A DNA stretch of 64,000 nt from Deltaproteobacteria bacterium (GTDB lineage Bacteria > Myxococcota_A > UBA796 > SXON01). The notes beneath the pieces are model-generated. The model was not told the DNA's origin, searched no databases, and saw nothing but the letters and a program-made list of their open reading frames with translations. Where the stretch lies: assembly GCA_947445035.1 (NCBI GenBank), contig CANFCK010000021.1, positions 18,482 to 82,481 of the forward strand. Direction: 5' to 3'. This document shows, piece by piece, positions 46,342 through 55,688 of the stretch. A program made the translations under genes and the position numbers. Each line of letters starts with the position of its first letter. The first letter of the stretch is position 1.

Positions 46342-47577
46342 CTACGGGATCGTCACGGTCGCGCTTGCAGCGTCGCCGTCGCCGTAGCCGTCGTTGGGCG
46401 TCACGATCACCTCCCACGTTTCACCCGCGCTCGTCGACGCCGCCGGAATGGTGGCATCGGTGGTGGGGAAAGGCACGCCATTGACCGTCCAGGCGTAGCC
46501 GTAGGTGATGGAGTCCAGTTCCAGATCGACCGACTCCACGGTGATCGTCGCGACCAGGTCCTCCTCCGCCGTGCTCCCGGTGATGACCACCGTCGGTGCC
46601 GGGGGGAGATCGTTGATGACGATCTCGACCGAGTCCCACCCCGTGCTGCCGTCGTCGTCCTTGGCGCCGAGGTACACCTTGTGTTCGCCGGGGGAGAGCC
46701 CCGAGAACGAGGCCGACACCTCGCCGCTCGAGTTGGCCCCGCCCGTGCTGAAGACGACGTCGTCGGTCTCGTCGTACCAGGTGACACCCAACTCGGTAGG
46801 CGACTCCAGGTCGTCCTCGACCGTGCCGGTGAAGGAGATGGCTTCGCCCTCGTTGAATCCGTCATTCCGAGAGGGCGTGTCGATGTCGACGTCCGGAGTG
46901 CCGTTGACGCGGAGGGAGATCACGGCCTCGCACTCCCCCTCCTGGCCGTCGGTGACGATCAACGAAAGCTGGTGTTCACCCACCGATAGTTTGTCGATGT
47001 ACAGACTAACCGTGCCATCGGGCAACGCGACGCTTTCCCCAAGCTCGCCGTCTTCGCTGCTGCTCCAAACCACCTGGAGATCAAGGCTGGCGGTCTCCAA
47101 GTCGGTGGCGTCCCCGGCGAGGAGGACCGATTCGCCCTCGCGCAAAAGGTCGCCATCGCTCGGAGTGAGGATCGAGCACTCGGGGAGCTCATTCGGCGTG
47201 ACGACCGTGAACGACACCGAGGCCGAGCCGACGTTGCCAGCGGGGTCGGTGGCCGCCAGGGTGATGGTGTAGTCGCCCTCGGCCAGCACCAGCTTGCCTT
47301 CGATATGGCCGGCGGGGACCGGGGTGTTGTCGATGGTGTAGACCGTGCCGTCGGCGCCGGTCCAGGTCACATCGAGCTTGGACGGATCGTCCTCGGCGTC
47401 GGCAAGCTGGGCCTCAAAGGGAATGTCGGCCCCAGCGGCGTACTCGGCACCGACCGGCTCGACGAAGGTCACGACGGGTGCGGTGTTGGCGCTGCCGCTG
47501 TCGCCGGTGTCTTCCGAGCCGTCCGCGGTGTCGTCGGCCACGGTGCAGCCAGCCAAAAGAAGAATCAACGCGCGCAT
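46342..47577 (-). CDS. Ig-like/PKD-like repeat lipoprotein
   Basis: The ATG at 47577 gives a lipobox (MRALILLLAGC, Cys 11), then an acidic Thr/Asp/Gly tether (DDTADGSEDTGDSGSANT), and 411 residues in total. Four Ig-like or PKD/cadherin-like modules of about 90 residues follow. Each begins with an xPVVxFxEP- or PDVDIDTPS-type strand and has the internal pattern DxExDxxxLxVxWxxxxDGxV, ending GxHxxxLxxxDxxG. These form extended beta-sandwich rods that often bind calcium between modules. No enzymatic residues seen. It precedes the rhomboid gene by 15 bp on the same strand and diverges from the PHP-domain lipoprotein gene at 47614. Confidence 0.85.
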   Translation of the reverse strand: MRALILLLAGCTVADDTADGSEDTGDSGSANTAPVVTFVEPVGAEYAAGADIPFEAQLADAEDDPSKLDVTWTGADGTVYTIDNTPVPAGHIEGKLVLAEGDYTITLAATDPAGNVGSASVSFTVVTPNELPECSILTPSDGDLLREGESVLLAGDATDLETASLDLQVVWSSSEDGELGESVALPDGTVSLYIDKLSVGEHQLSLIVTDGQEGECEAVISLRVNGTPDVDIDTPSRNDGFNEGEAISFTGTVEDDLESPTELGVTWYDETDDVVFSTGGANSSGEVSASFSGLSPGEHKVYLGAKDDDGSTGWDSVEIVINDLPPAPTVVITGSTAEEDLVATITVESVDLELDSITYGYAWTVNGVPFPTTDATIPAASTSAGETWEVIVTPNDGYGDGDAASATVTIP

Positions 47578-47613
47578 CGGGGCTCCAACGGGCGCGGAGC
47601 CTATCCGGGCGGG

Positions 47614-50241
47614 ATGCGATACCTCACCTGGATGCACCCAACCTTCACAAGCACGGTGGTCCTGCTTTCGCTGATCGCCTGCTCGTCGACCGTCGGCGAG
47701 GACACCGCGTCCGGTCCCACCGCACCCGATCTCACCGACAACCTCGACGACGACGAGGTGCGCGCTGGCGTGGTCACCGACACGCGCGCGCTGTTCGGGG
47801 GCATCTCATCGGAGGGGGCGCCGGGCGACATCAAGCTCTACAACGACCGCGCCCGCTTCATCATCGAGGCGGTGGGCGATTCCAGCTACTACATCGACTA
47901 CGGCGGTGGGCTCATCGACGCCGACATCGTGCGCCCCGATGGGCAGCCGGGTCGGGACCTCGTCGACGAGCTGGCGCCGATGGTGAGCTTCGGTCGGGTC
48001 TGCGACGCCACCTCGGTTGAGGTCGTGGATGATGGGTCGTCGGGCGAGGCGCACGTTCGAGTGACGGGTCCCGCCGCACCCATGCGGCTCATCACCGGCG
48101 CGGTGGAGAACGACGAAGCGGTGCCCTGGTACGACCTCGTCGTGACCACCGACTACGTCCTTCATCCTGGGCAATGGAGCGTCGAGGTCACCACCACCGT
48201 TCAGAACAAAGATTCGCGGCCCTTCCCCAGCTCGGTCGGCATGCTCGTGCTGTACGCGCAGGAGACCGCCGAGCTCTGGCACCCGGGGACGGGCTTTGCT
48301 GACCCCGACGGTGAGCCCGTGGCGATGGAAGCCATCGTCGGCGCGCACAACGAGGGCGTTTTCGCGCTGATGGCCGGAACCGGCACGTTGACTCCTTCGC
48401 CCGTCGGCGAGCTGATCTCGGGCATCGGCGCCGGCATGACCGCGTTTGAGGAAGCCGCCGTCGTTCCGGCGGGCGAGAGTCGTTCCTGGACGGGACGCGC
48501 GGGTGTTGCGCCGGACCTCGCCACCCTGGAGGCAGAACGCCTGGAGCGGGAAGGAGCGACCGTCGCCGCACTGGAAGGGGTCGTGACCGCGGACGGAATC
48601 CCCTTGGCGGGGGCCCGCGTGCACGCGCTCGACGGCAGCGGAAAGCCCGTCACCATCGGTGTGACAGACACGCAGGGTCGCTACTCCGTTGCCGCGACCG
48701 GGGCGGTCAGCGTCGTCGCCACCGGCCGCGGACCGGCGATCCACGCCGACCTCGCCGAGGGGCACGGCAACGTCTCGGCCTACGATCTGAGCGCCGACAA
48801 CGTTTTGGAGAGCCTTGCGTCGGGGGCGCTCCCCGTTGCCTTCGCCGATGGCTACGGCGTCTCGGCCGCGGGCGCGGGGGACCTGACCCTCCCGCCGCCG
48901 GGGACGTTGACGATCACCATCGCGGACGGCGGTCCCGCCGGCGTCCTCGTCGACCTGATCAGTCCCGATGCCGGAGCCGACGAGCGGCTGGTCCCCGGTC
49001 GGCCCGGCGGCCACGCCGCGCTGGGGTACGTCCGCGACGGACAGCTCTCGATGCCGTTGGAGCCTGGGAGCTACCTGGTCACCGTGCACCGCGGGGTCCG
49101 CTACGAGCTCGTCACCAGCCAGATCACCCTCGAAAGCGGCGGCACCGCCGAGGTCGCGGCCGCGCTCACCCTCGCCTATGACATCCCGGGGGTGCTCACC
49201 ATCGACCCCCACGCCCACGCCTCGCCCTCCGCCGACGGCGAAATCTCAATGGAAGAGCGGATCATGGTCACTGCCGGCAACGGCGTGGAGATTCACGTCG
49301 GCACCGACCACGACCATGTCGCCGACTACACGGGCATCGTGACCGCCCTGGGCCTCGACCAGTGGCTCTACAGCGTCGTCGCCGACGAAGTCAGTCCCGT
49401 GCTGCGCGGTCACTTCAACGCGTACCCAGCCCGTCGGACCGGCGCGAACAACGGCGGCGCGCCGCGCTGGTGGCAGAATACCCGCAGCACTACCAAGCTT
49501 TTCGCCTTCATCCGATCCACTCTGGGCGACGACGTGCTGATCCAGGCCAACCACCCCGTCGGGGGCAGCGGCATGTTCAGCCTGGCCAACTACGTGCCCG
49601 GCACCGGCCGCGTGGGCGACGCCAACCACTGGTCCAGCGACTTCGACGCCATGGAGCTGATCAACTCCGGGCACGGCTCCGACTACTTCCCCTACTACGT
49701 GGACCTCGTGGCCCACGGGCAGCTCGTCACGCCGGTGGCGGTGAGCGACAGCCACGCTCATACCAGCGGAAAGCCTGGGCTCAACATCACGTTCTTGCAC
49801 ACCGGCGGCACGCTCGCCGCGTTCGGTCCCGATGTCCTTCGCACGGCGATGCGGGCGCGCGCGACGGTGGCCTCGCTCGGTGCGTACATCGACGCCACGA
49901 TCGACGGCGCCTGGGCCCCCGGACGGGTGGTGGCGCCGGGCACCCTGGCGGTGCGGGCATTGTCGCCCTCCTGGATTCCGGTGACGGCGCTGGCGCTATG
50001 GCGCGATGGCGTCGAGACCTCGCGCGTGGCCTGCACCGGCGACGCTCCCGAGTGGTGCACCACCAGCTTCGTGCTCCCCGGTGACACCGATGGCAGCTAC
50101 GTTGTCGTGGCCGAGAGCACCGAGCCCATCACCTCGGTCTGGCCGGGAGAGTACGCCTGGGCGGCGACCAGCGCGGTGCTCGTCGATGTCGGTGGTGACG
50201 GTTGGACCGCGCCGCTGGGGCCGCTGGTCGTCGAGGAGTAG
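47614..50241 (+). CDS. PHP-domain lipoprotein with carboxypeptidase-regulatory-like module
   Basis: The ATG at 47614 begins a lipoprotein signal (LLSLIAC, Cys 23); 875 residues. Residues about 60-310 form a beta-sandwich domain (DIKLYNDRARFIIEAVG). A carboxypeptidase-regulatory-like module lies near 320-370 (GVVTADGIPLAGARVHALDGSG). From about 520 to 720 a PHP metallo-phosphoesterase-type domain carries DPHAHASPSADG, GTDHDHVADY, QANHPVGG and SDSHAHTSGKPG, with the expected His and Asp metal ligands. PHP enzymes hydrolyse phosphoesters, but surface versions are poorly known. It diverges from the Ig-like lipoprotein gene, with only 36 bp between the starts. Confidence 0.85.
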   Translation: MRYLTWMHPTFTSTVVLLSLIACSSTVGEDTASGPTAPDLTDNLDDDEVRAGVVTDTRALFGGISSEGAPGDIKLYNDRARFIIEAVGDSSYYIDYGGGLIDADIVRPDGQPGRDLVDELAPMVSFGRVCDATSVEVVDDGSSGEAHVRVTGPAAPMRLITGAVENDEAVPWYDLVVTTDYVLHPGQWSVEVTTTVQNKDSRPFPSSVGMLVLYAQETAELWHPGTGFADPDGEPVAMEAIVGAHNEGVFALMAGTGTLTPSPVGELISGIGAGMTAFEEAAVVPAGESRSWTGRAGVAPDLATLEAERLEREGATVAALEGVVTADGIPLAGARVHALDGSGKPVTIGVTDTQGRYSVAATGAVSVVATGRGPAIHADLAEGHGNVSAYDLSADNVLESLASGALPVAFADGYGVSAAGAGDLTLPPPGTLTITIADGGPAGVLVDLISPDAGADERLVPGRPGGHAALGYVRDGQLSMPLEPGSYLVTVHRGVRYELVTSQITLESGGTAEVAAALTLAYDIPGVLTIDPHAHASPSADGEISMEERIMVTAGNGVEIHVGTDHDHVADYTGIVTALGLDQWLYSVVADEVSPVLRGHFNAYPARRTGANNGGAPRWWQNTRSTTKLFAFIRSTLGDDVLIQANHPVGGSGMFSLANYVPGTGRVGDANHWSSDFDAMELINSGHGSDYFPYYVDLVAHGQLVTPVAVSDSHAHTSGKPGLNITFLHTGGTLAAFGPDVLRTAMRARATVASLGAYIDATIDGAWAPGRVVAPGTLAVRALSPSWIPVTALALWRDGVETSRVACTGDAPEWCTTSFVLPGDTDGSYVVVAESTEPITSVWPGEYAWAATSAVLVDVGGDGWTAPLGPLVVEE

Positions 50242-50247
50242 CGCCGC

Positions 50248-50901
50248 TCAGGGCGTGTTGGCAGCGCCGGGGGTGACGTTGGTGGTGTCCTGCCAGGTGT
50301 CGCCCCCGTCGGGGATGCGGGCGCGGCCCACGTCGACGGTGGCCGCGTCGTAGGTGAGCTCGTCGATGATCGCGCCGGCCGCGCTCAGCACGATCGCTCC
50401 GCCCTCGTTGCCGAGCTTGAACGACGCGTGCATCTCACCCTGGTCAGCGGCCGAGTCGGTCCAGACGTAGGCGAACTCGCCGGGGCCGAGTGTCGAGCCC
50501 GCCGGGAACGTGTAAAGCGTCAGCTCAGCCGGGTCGTTGGACAACGAAATCCGTTCGAGGTCGGCCGGCCGGCCTCCGGCGTTGTAGACCTCAACCCAGT
50601 CGTCGAACTCGCCCAGCTCGTCGGCCACCAGACCGTCGTTGTCGGCCATGAACTCGTTGATGACCACCCGGGCAGGGCCGTCACCGCCGGAATCCGCGGT
50701 GTCGCCCGTGTCGTCCCCGGTGTCGCCGCCGGTGTCAGCCGTGTCGCTGCCGGTGTCGGTCCCCGTGTCGGTGTCCGCGGTGTCGCCGCTGGCCGTGTCC
50801 GCGGAGTCGGGGATGCACCAGTCGCCGTCCACATGGGTGCCCGGGCCACAGAAGAAACGATCGGTCGGTTCGCAGGCGACCAGGGCGAAGATGAGGTGCA
50901 T
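50248..50901 (-). CDS. lamin-tail-domain lipoprotein with Asp/Thr tether
   Basis: The product has 217 residues and opens with MHLIFALVAC (Cys 10), a very short lipobox signal. A Cys-containing stretch (FFCGPGTHVDGDWC) is followed by about 45 residues made almost only of Asp, Thr, Ser and Gly (SADTASGDTADTDTG and so on). A lamin-tail domain follows from about residue 78: VVINEFMADN, DDWVEVYN, LGPGEFAYVW, GEMHASFKLGNEGG. Bacterial LTDs occur in secreted proteins and are thought to bind DNA or surfaces. The same fold is inserted in the vWA lipoprotein at 3670-5157. It is convergent with the PHP lipoprotein gene, 6 bases from its stop. Confidence 0.85.
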   Translation of the reverse strand: MHLIFALVACEPTDRFFCGPGTHVDGDWCIPDSADTASGDTADTDTGTDTGSDTADTGGDTGDDTGDTADSGGDGPARVVINEFMADNDGLVADELGEFDDWVEVYNAGGRPADLERISLSNDPAELTLYTFPAGSTLGPGEFAYVWTDSAADQGEMHASFKLGNEGGAIVLSAAGAIIDELTYDAATVDVGRARIPDGGDTWQDTTNVTPGAANTP

Positions 50902-50930
50902 CGGCGCCGAGTAACCGAGTTAGTGGCTCT

Positions 50931-51119
50931 TTGGAGGTCCCTATCCCCCAGACCGCGGTCCTCGGCGCGATCTTGCTCACCGGGTACCTCGGTGGGGCCG
51001 TCGCGATGCGCGTGGGCGACGGGCAGTTCCTTCCCCCGCTCGTCCTCGGGGTGCTGGTCTGCGCCGGGCTGGCCTTGCGTGATGGACGCCTCCGCGAGCT
51101 GCTGCCGCTGCGAAAGTAA
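50931..51119 (+). pseudogene. C-terminal remnant of a DoxX-like membrane protein
   Basis: A TTG at 50931 gives 62 residues: QTAVLGAILLTGYLGGAVA, then FLPPLVLGVLVCAGLALR and DGRLRELLPLRK. These match the last half of small DoxX-like four-helix proteins (usually about 120-140 residues), where TAVLGAILLTGYLGGA is helix 3. The first two helices are missing, and only 29 bases separate it from the divergent lipoprotein start. It is therefore probably a truncated relic, though a short two-helix protein cannot be excluded. Confidence 0.55.
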
Positions 51120-51180
51120 GCCGAAGCCGTCCAGATTTGGCACGCCGATGCGTTGTCACCGCACACACCCTGGAGACGCC

Positions 51181-52068
51181 ATGCTCATGATGCTCGCCCT
51201 CGCATGCACGACCGCGGAGGATTCCGCCGACGGCGACGACGTCACCCACGACGGCGTCGACGACGAGGGCCTCCGCACGCTCGACAGCTGCGCCGAGTCC
51301 TTCGCCGCCGATGTCCCGGCGTTCTACTCGACCTACTTCCGGTGCATCGACATCTCGATGGACGGCGACGAGGTCGTTCTCGGCACCAACGACCTCCCCC
51401 CCCACAAGAGCTCCTACTACCCGGAGAGCGACCCGAATTGGGAGGCGTGGGACGACCGGGGCGGCGAGTACACGCAGAACCCCAACTCCATCGCCACCCA
51501 AGGGTTCGTCATCCGCATCCCGGCCGCCCCGGTGGCGAAGGGCATCACCATCACCGACGCGCTCGTCGACCTCACGATGATGACGAGCGACGAGGAGTAC
51601 TCGGCCGGGACCATCGGCGTGGGGCTGGACGGGGTCAGCTTGTACAACGCCACCGCGGGACCAGGAGACGACATCCGCGATGAGAAGTACGGCTTCGACA
51701 TGTGGGAAGCACACCCATCGCCGGACAGCGCCTACCATCACCACTCGCCCAACCCAGGCGCCCTCGCCGTGCTGGTGGCGGCCGGGTTCGCCACCACGAG
51801 CGTGCCAGGCACCGCCGAGGTGGAGCTTTTCGGCATCAACTGCGATGGCACCGTGGTCCTCGGCTGCACTGAGCTCGACGGCAGCGACGTCGCCGCCGGT
51901 GAGCTCGACGCCCAAGGCGGCCACCTCGGCGACCTCCGCGATGCCGATGGCACCACGCACTTCGAGGGTCGCTACCACACCCACATGTGCGCGGCGATCG
52001 ACGTGGACGCGTTCACGCCGGAGATCCAATACTACGACAGCTGTGAAGTGGCGGGTGCCGCGCCCTGA
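51181..52068 (+). CDS. YHYH-domain lipoprotein
   Basis: The ATG at 51181 starts a short lipobox signal (MLMMLALAC, Cys 9) followed by an acidic tether (TTAEDSADGDDVTHDGVDDE); 295 residues. The YHYH family hallmark is SAYHHHSPNPGALAVLV near residue 183. The His-rich loop continues in HFEGRYHTHMC near the C-terminus. This clustering of His suggests a metal site. YHYH proteins are extracellular and uncharacterised. It is convergent with the GT-C/phosphodiesterase fusion gene, with a 3-bp gap between stops. Confidence 0.8.
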   Translation: MLMMLALACTTAEDSADGDDVTHDGVDDEGLRTLDSCAESFAADVPAFYSTYFRCIDISMDGDEVVLGTNDLPPHKSSYYPESDPNWEAWDDRGGEYTQNPNSIATQGFVIRIPAAPVAKGITITDALVDLTMMTSDEEYSAGTIGVGLDGVSLYNATAGPGDDIRDEKYGFDMWEAHPSPDSAYHHHSPNPGALAVLVAAGFATTSVPGTAEVELFGINCDGTVVLGCTELDGSDVAAGELDAQGGHLGDLRDADGTTHFEGRYHTHMCAAIDVDAFTPEIQYYDSCEVAGAAP

Positions 52069-52071
52069 GCG

Positions 52072-54714
52072 CTACTTGGGCGCGTCCGTTTGCCCCGTCG
52101 TAGCCGCCCACGCCCCATACGATTCAACCTCCGTGCGCCCGAAGCCAGCCGCGTAGTCCCAGCGGAAGCCCTCGCTGCGCACGCGACCGGGCAGCTCCGC
52201 CGAAATGGGGAGCCGCAGCAACCACGCCACCGTCGGGAAGATGTCGGTCGGCTGCATGGCCGTCAGCTTGGCCCCAGGCAGCGCGCCCGACCCCCCGATG
52301 AACACCACGCCCCTGGCGCTGCGGCTGTGACAACCGGGGTGCACTGGCGCCTTGCCGGTGCAAGGCTCGGCCCCGTGCGCCGACATCACGATGAGCGTGG
52401 CGTCGGGGCCGGCGGCGACGGAGAGCTCGGCGAGGGCCCCGTCCAGGTATTCGTAGCTGGCCTGAACCAACGCGGCGTCGGCCGCCGGGAGGCTGGGCGT
52501 CGACCCGTACCGGAACGGCTCTACCCCGCTCCAAGCAAGGTGTTGGATGGGGTCGGCGCCGTGAAGGTAAACCATCGTGAGGTCCTTCGGCGCAGTGCGC
52601 AGCGCCGATGCCGCCGCGGCAACAGCGCCGGCATCGGCGGCCTGCGCCCGATCGAACCACGCGCGGGGCGTTTCGGCGACCGCGGGAGCCGCCGCCGTGG
52701 GAGCCGCCGCCGTGGGAGCCGCCGCCGTGGACCCGGCGACGGGCCAGTTGAACAGGTCGACGGTGCGCCCCGCCGCCCGAGCGACGTCCCACAGCGCGGG
52801 CAGCGTCCTCACGGCGGGGGTCGACGCCGCTTCGCCCGCGACAGAAATCAGCTCGGGCTCATCCTCCCCCGCATGGTCCAGCGGCGCACGCCCGGTCGCG
52901 ATCGTCGTCCACTCCGTCGGCGGACCCTTGCCGCCGAGGCCATCCATTCCAGTCAGCGACGCGCCCTGCTGCACCAAGCCGGCAAAGGTCGGCAGTCGGC
53001 CCTCGGCGATCATCGGACCCATGACCGTCCAGCTCAACCCGTCGACGCCCAGGACCACCACCCTCCGGATCGGCGGGGCAGGCAGCGGCGCGGCCGGCTG
53101 CCTCACGCGCAGGATGTAGTACCCACTGGGACGCTCGGGCAAAAGCTCGAACTTCGCCTCGATCCGCCCCGCCCCTCCCTGCCAGAGGGCGTAGGCGCGG
53201 CGGGTGCCCGGAAGGATGAGGTACCGAACCCCGAGCCGCTGGACCATCACGTCGATGTCCTCGTACGGGGTGTCGACAATGACGGCGTGGTAGCCGATCC
53301 CCTCCGTGCGCCAGGCCAGTTGCCGTAGCGTCCCTTCATCCAGCGCCAACGGCACGGGCTTCGTCGCGTCGCCGTGCTGGTTCAGCCACCCGACCAGCTC
53401 CCGAAACTTATCCGTACCCTCCGCCTCCTTGTCCGCGGCCACGCCCTCCCGCGCCAGCTTGAGGACGCCGCCCGCAAGCGTCGCCGACAGTAAGACAGTC
53501 CCCACGATCAACGCGTAGCCCCGCCGTCGCAACAGCCACAACATCGGAAGGAGAAAGCTCAATAGTGCGATCATCCCCTGCCGCTTGCTGAAGTACCAAT
53601 CGCCCGCGAAATGTTTGTGAACGGCGTGCACCGACAACGCGCTGCAGACCGCGATCACCAAGAGCGTGAACCGGCCCATTCCCCCCGTCCCGCGCAGCGC
53701 CGCGAGCTGTCGCGATGGGCCAGCGATTTCTCCCCGAAACATCGCTACAAGACCGAAGATAGCAGCAAACGGAAGCGCCAGCGCCGCGGCGCCAAAGCCG
53801 GGAATCCACGAGCGAGGCGACGCGATCAGGTACGACACCCCCACGCCACTGAGGCGGTCGGTCAACACCGAAACGGCCGACTCGGTCGGCACGATCACAT
53901 CAAAGTCGGTCAGCAGGTTGTTGGCGGGCGATTGATCGAAGCGCAGTATCTGGGTGAGTCCGGCATCCACCACGAAGGTACCAAGGTGCAACCACCATAA
54001 GAAGAGTGCTCCACAGAACAGCCCCACGCTGATGAGGCCCGTGCGAGCCCACGCGAGCCTGTCGGGACCCACCATCGTTCGTACGCCGATGGCCGCCGCG
54101 ACCGCCATCGGAATGACCAAGAACTGAGCCCGGGAAAAAAACAGCAACGCCAGCCAGACGGCCTGTTCGACGGCCCATCTCCACGACGTCTCGTCCCGTG
54201 AAGCGATCAACCGCCCTGCATACACAAAGAACAGAAACCAGCTGAGGCCCTCAGTGAACGGAGTCGAGGTAAAATGGATAAACAGCGGGTTGAACGCCAG
54301 TAAAATAGCCGCTACGTGTCCCCCGTGGATCCCAGCATTCACGCTCGGGAAAATCGGCTCGGGGCTCAGGCGCCGCCCGAACAGGAAGGCCGCCACGACC
54401 GCGCCCGTGTACAGCACGAGCGGCAGCCAATGGGCGAGCGTTTCAAGATCGGCGAGGCGCGCGCTGTACCCCAGCAAAAGCGGCCAGAGCGGGTACACCG
54501 CCGTGGGGTGGGGGAAACTCTCGTAGCCGAAGTTGTAAACGGACACGTTGGTGACCAGGCCGTGGCCATCCCGAACGTGCCGCGCGATCTCCGTGAAGTA
54601 GCCCCCGTCGATGTTCATCGAGCGGACGTGGGCGGTCTGGAAGATCCTCGCCGGGAGGACAATCAACAACAGGAGCAGAAAGACGCGGACATCGGCGGGC
54701 ACGGAGCGCGACAT
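52072..54714 (-). CDS. GT-C membrane glycosyltransferase fused to alkaline-phosphatase-like phosphodiesterase
   Basis: The ATG at 54714 gives 880 residues. Residues about 1-430 hold ten or more membrane helices with GT-C features: the acidic first loop MNIDGGYFTEIARHV and the FSRAQFL and FSKRQGM helix ends. Residues about 440-535 are a periplasmic domain (GTLRQLAWRTEGIGYH). From about 548 a type I phosphodiesterase/nucleotide-pyrophosphatase fold begins: VVVLGVDGLSW (metal Asp), PPTEWTTIATG (nucleophile region), LHGADPIQHLAW and VMSAHGAEP. The two parts are joined by a Pro/Ala linker. It follows ddl by 14 bp. Such phosphatase-superfamily enzymes can transfer phosphoethanolamine-like groups, so a combined glycosyl/phospho-transfer to a surface lipid or glycan is a reasonable guess. 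Confidence 0.78.
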   Translation of the reverse strand: MSRSVPADVRVFLLLLLIVLPARIFQTAHVRSMNIDGGYFTEIARHVRDGHGLVTNVSVYNFGYESFPHPTAVYPLWPLLLGYSARLADLETLAHWLPLVLYTGAVVAAFLFGRRLSPEPIFPSVNAGIHGGHVAAILLAFNPLFIHFTSTPFTEGLSWFLFFVYAGRLIASRDETSWRWAVEQAVWLALLFFSRAQFLVIPMAVAAAIGVRTMVGPDRLAWARTGLISVGLFCGALFLWWLHLGTFVVDAGLTQILRFDQSPANNLLTDFDVIVPTESAVSVLTDRLSGVGVSYLIASPRSWIPGFGAAALALPFAAIFGLVAMFRGEIAGPSRQLAALRGTGGMGRFTLLVIAVCSALSVHAVHKHFAGDWYFSKRQGMIALLSFLLPMLWLLRRRGYALIVGTVLLSATLAGGVLKLAREGVAADKEAEGTDKFRELVGWLNQHGDATKPVPLALDEGTLRQLAWRTEGIGYHAVIVDTPYEDIDVMVQRLGVRYLILPGTRRAYALWQGGAGRIEAKFELLPERPSGYYILRVRQPAAPLPAPPIRRVVVLGVDGLSWTVMGPMIAEGRLPTFAGLVQQGASLTGMDGLGGKGPPTEWTTIATGRAPLDHAGEDEPELISVAGEAASTPAVRTLPALWDVARAAGRTVDLFNWPVAGSTAAAPTAAAPTAAAPAVAETPRAWFDRAQAADAGAVAAAASALRTAPKDLTMVYLHGADPIQHLAWSGVEPFRYGSTPSLPAADAALVQASYEYLDGALAELSVAAGPDATLIVMSAHGAEPCTGKAPVHPGCHSRSARGVVFIGGSGALPGAKLTAMQPTDIFPTVAWLLRLPISAELPGRVRSEGFRWDYAAGFGRTEVESYGAWAATTGQTDAPK
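52686..52730. repeat. three 15-bp tandem units encoding Ala-Ala-Ala-Pro-Thr
   Basis: The unit GAGCCGCCGCCGTGG is repeated three times without change at 52686-52700, 52701-52715 and 52716-52730. On the coding strand it encodes an Ala/Pro/Thr-rich loop inside the phosphodiesterase part of the fusion protein. The length keeps frame, so copy-number changes would be tolerated. Confidence 0.85.
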
Positions 54715-54728
54715 GGGGCGAACGGGGC

Positions 54729-55688
54729 CTATCGTGCGGGGACGGGTCCCTGACCCCCAAACTCCGGCACCCAGCACCGCGCGCCACTCAGGAGCCGCTC
54801 CACGAGGTCCTCGAAGCTCATCCCCACCTGGCCCGCGGCCATGGGTGAAAGCGAGGTCTCGGTCATGCCGGGGAGGGTGTTGATCTCCAGGAACCAGGGC
54901 GTTCCCTGCCCATCGACGATGAAGTCGGCGCGGGCGACGCCGGCCAGTCCCAGGCGTTCGTAGGCGATCTTCGCGTAGCGCTGGGCGTCGGCAGCCACGG
55001 AGTCAGGGATCGGGGCGGGCACCAGGTAGCGCGTCATCCCCTTCTGATACTTGGCCTCGAAGTCGAAGAACTCGTTGAGCGGCTCAATCTTCACCACCGG
55101 TAGCGGCGTGCCCTCGAGCACGGCGACCGTGATCTCGTAGCCGGCGACGAACTGCTCCAGGAGCACCTCCTCGGCGAAGTCGAGGCAGTAGAGCAACCCC
55201 GCTTCCAGCTCGGCGGCGTCGTGGCACTTGCGGATGCCAAGGGTGGAGCCGCCCTCCGGCGTTTTCACCATCACCGGGAAGCCGATGCCCTCCGGGTAGT
55301 CGTCGCCGCGTCGCCACGTGCGATCGCTGGCCATCGGCACGCCGGTGCCGGCGAGCATCCGCTTGGTGGCGATCTTGTCCATCGCGATGGCGCTGCCGCG
55401 CACGCCGCTTCCGGTGTAGGGGATGCCCATGACCTCCAAGAGGCCCTGAACACAGCCGTCTTCGCCCAGCGGGCCGTGCAGGGCCAGCCAGGCGTGGGTC
55501 ACCCCGGCCTCGACCAACCGGGCGGGCAAGTCGCGACCGACGTCGATGTCGACCACGTTCCAACCCCGCGCGCGGAGTGCCTTGGAGACGGCAGCGCCCG
55601 ACTTCAAGGAGATGGGCCGCTCCGGTGCGATGCCGCCGAGCAGCACGCCCACCGTCGCCGTCGATTTGTCAGGGGTCGTTCCAGCCAT
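54729..55688 (-). CDS. ddl: D-alanine--D-alanine ligase
   Basis: The ATG at 55688 overlaps the murB stop (TGATG) and gives 319 residues. It joins two D-Ala with ATP hydrolysis to make the terminal dipeptide of the peptidoglycan stem. ATP-grasp features are all present: LHGPLGEDGCVQGLLE (N-domain), GIPYTGSGVRGSAIAMDK, the Gly-rich loop PEGGSTLGI, VARADFIVDGQG and the metal-binding FLEINTLPGMTETSL. The lid segment is shorter than in E. coli DdlB but within family range. It is the last canonical dcw gene here; ftsQ/A/Z do not follow. Confidence 0.93.
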   Translation of the reverse strand: MAGTTPDKSTATVGVLLGGIAPERPISLKSGAAVSKALRARGWNVVDIDVGRDLPARLVEAGVTHAWLALHGPLGEDGCVQGLLEVMGIPYTGSGVRGSAIAMDKIATKRMLAGTGVPMASDRTWRRGDDYPEGIGFPVMVKTPEGGSTLGIRKCHDAAELEAGLLYCLDFAEEVLLEQFVAGYEITVAVLEGTPLPVVKIEPLNEFFDFEAKYQKGMTRYLVPAPIPDSVAADAQRYAKIAYERLGLAGVARADFIVDGQGTPWFLEINTLPGMTETSLSPMAAGQVGMSFEDLVERLLSGARCWVPEFGGQGPVPAR

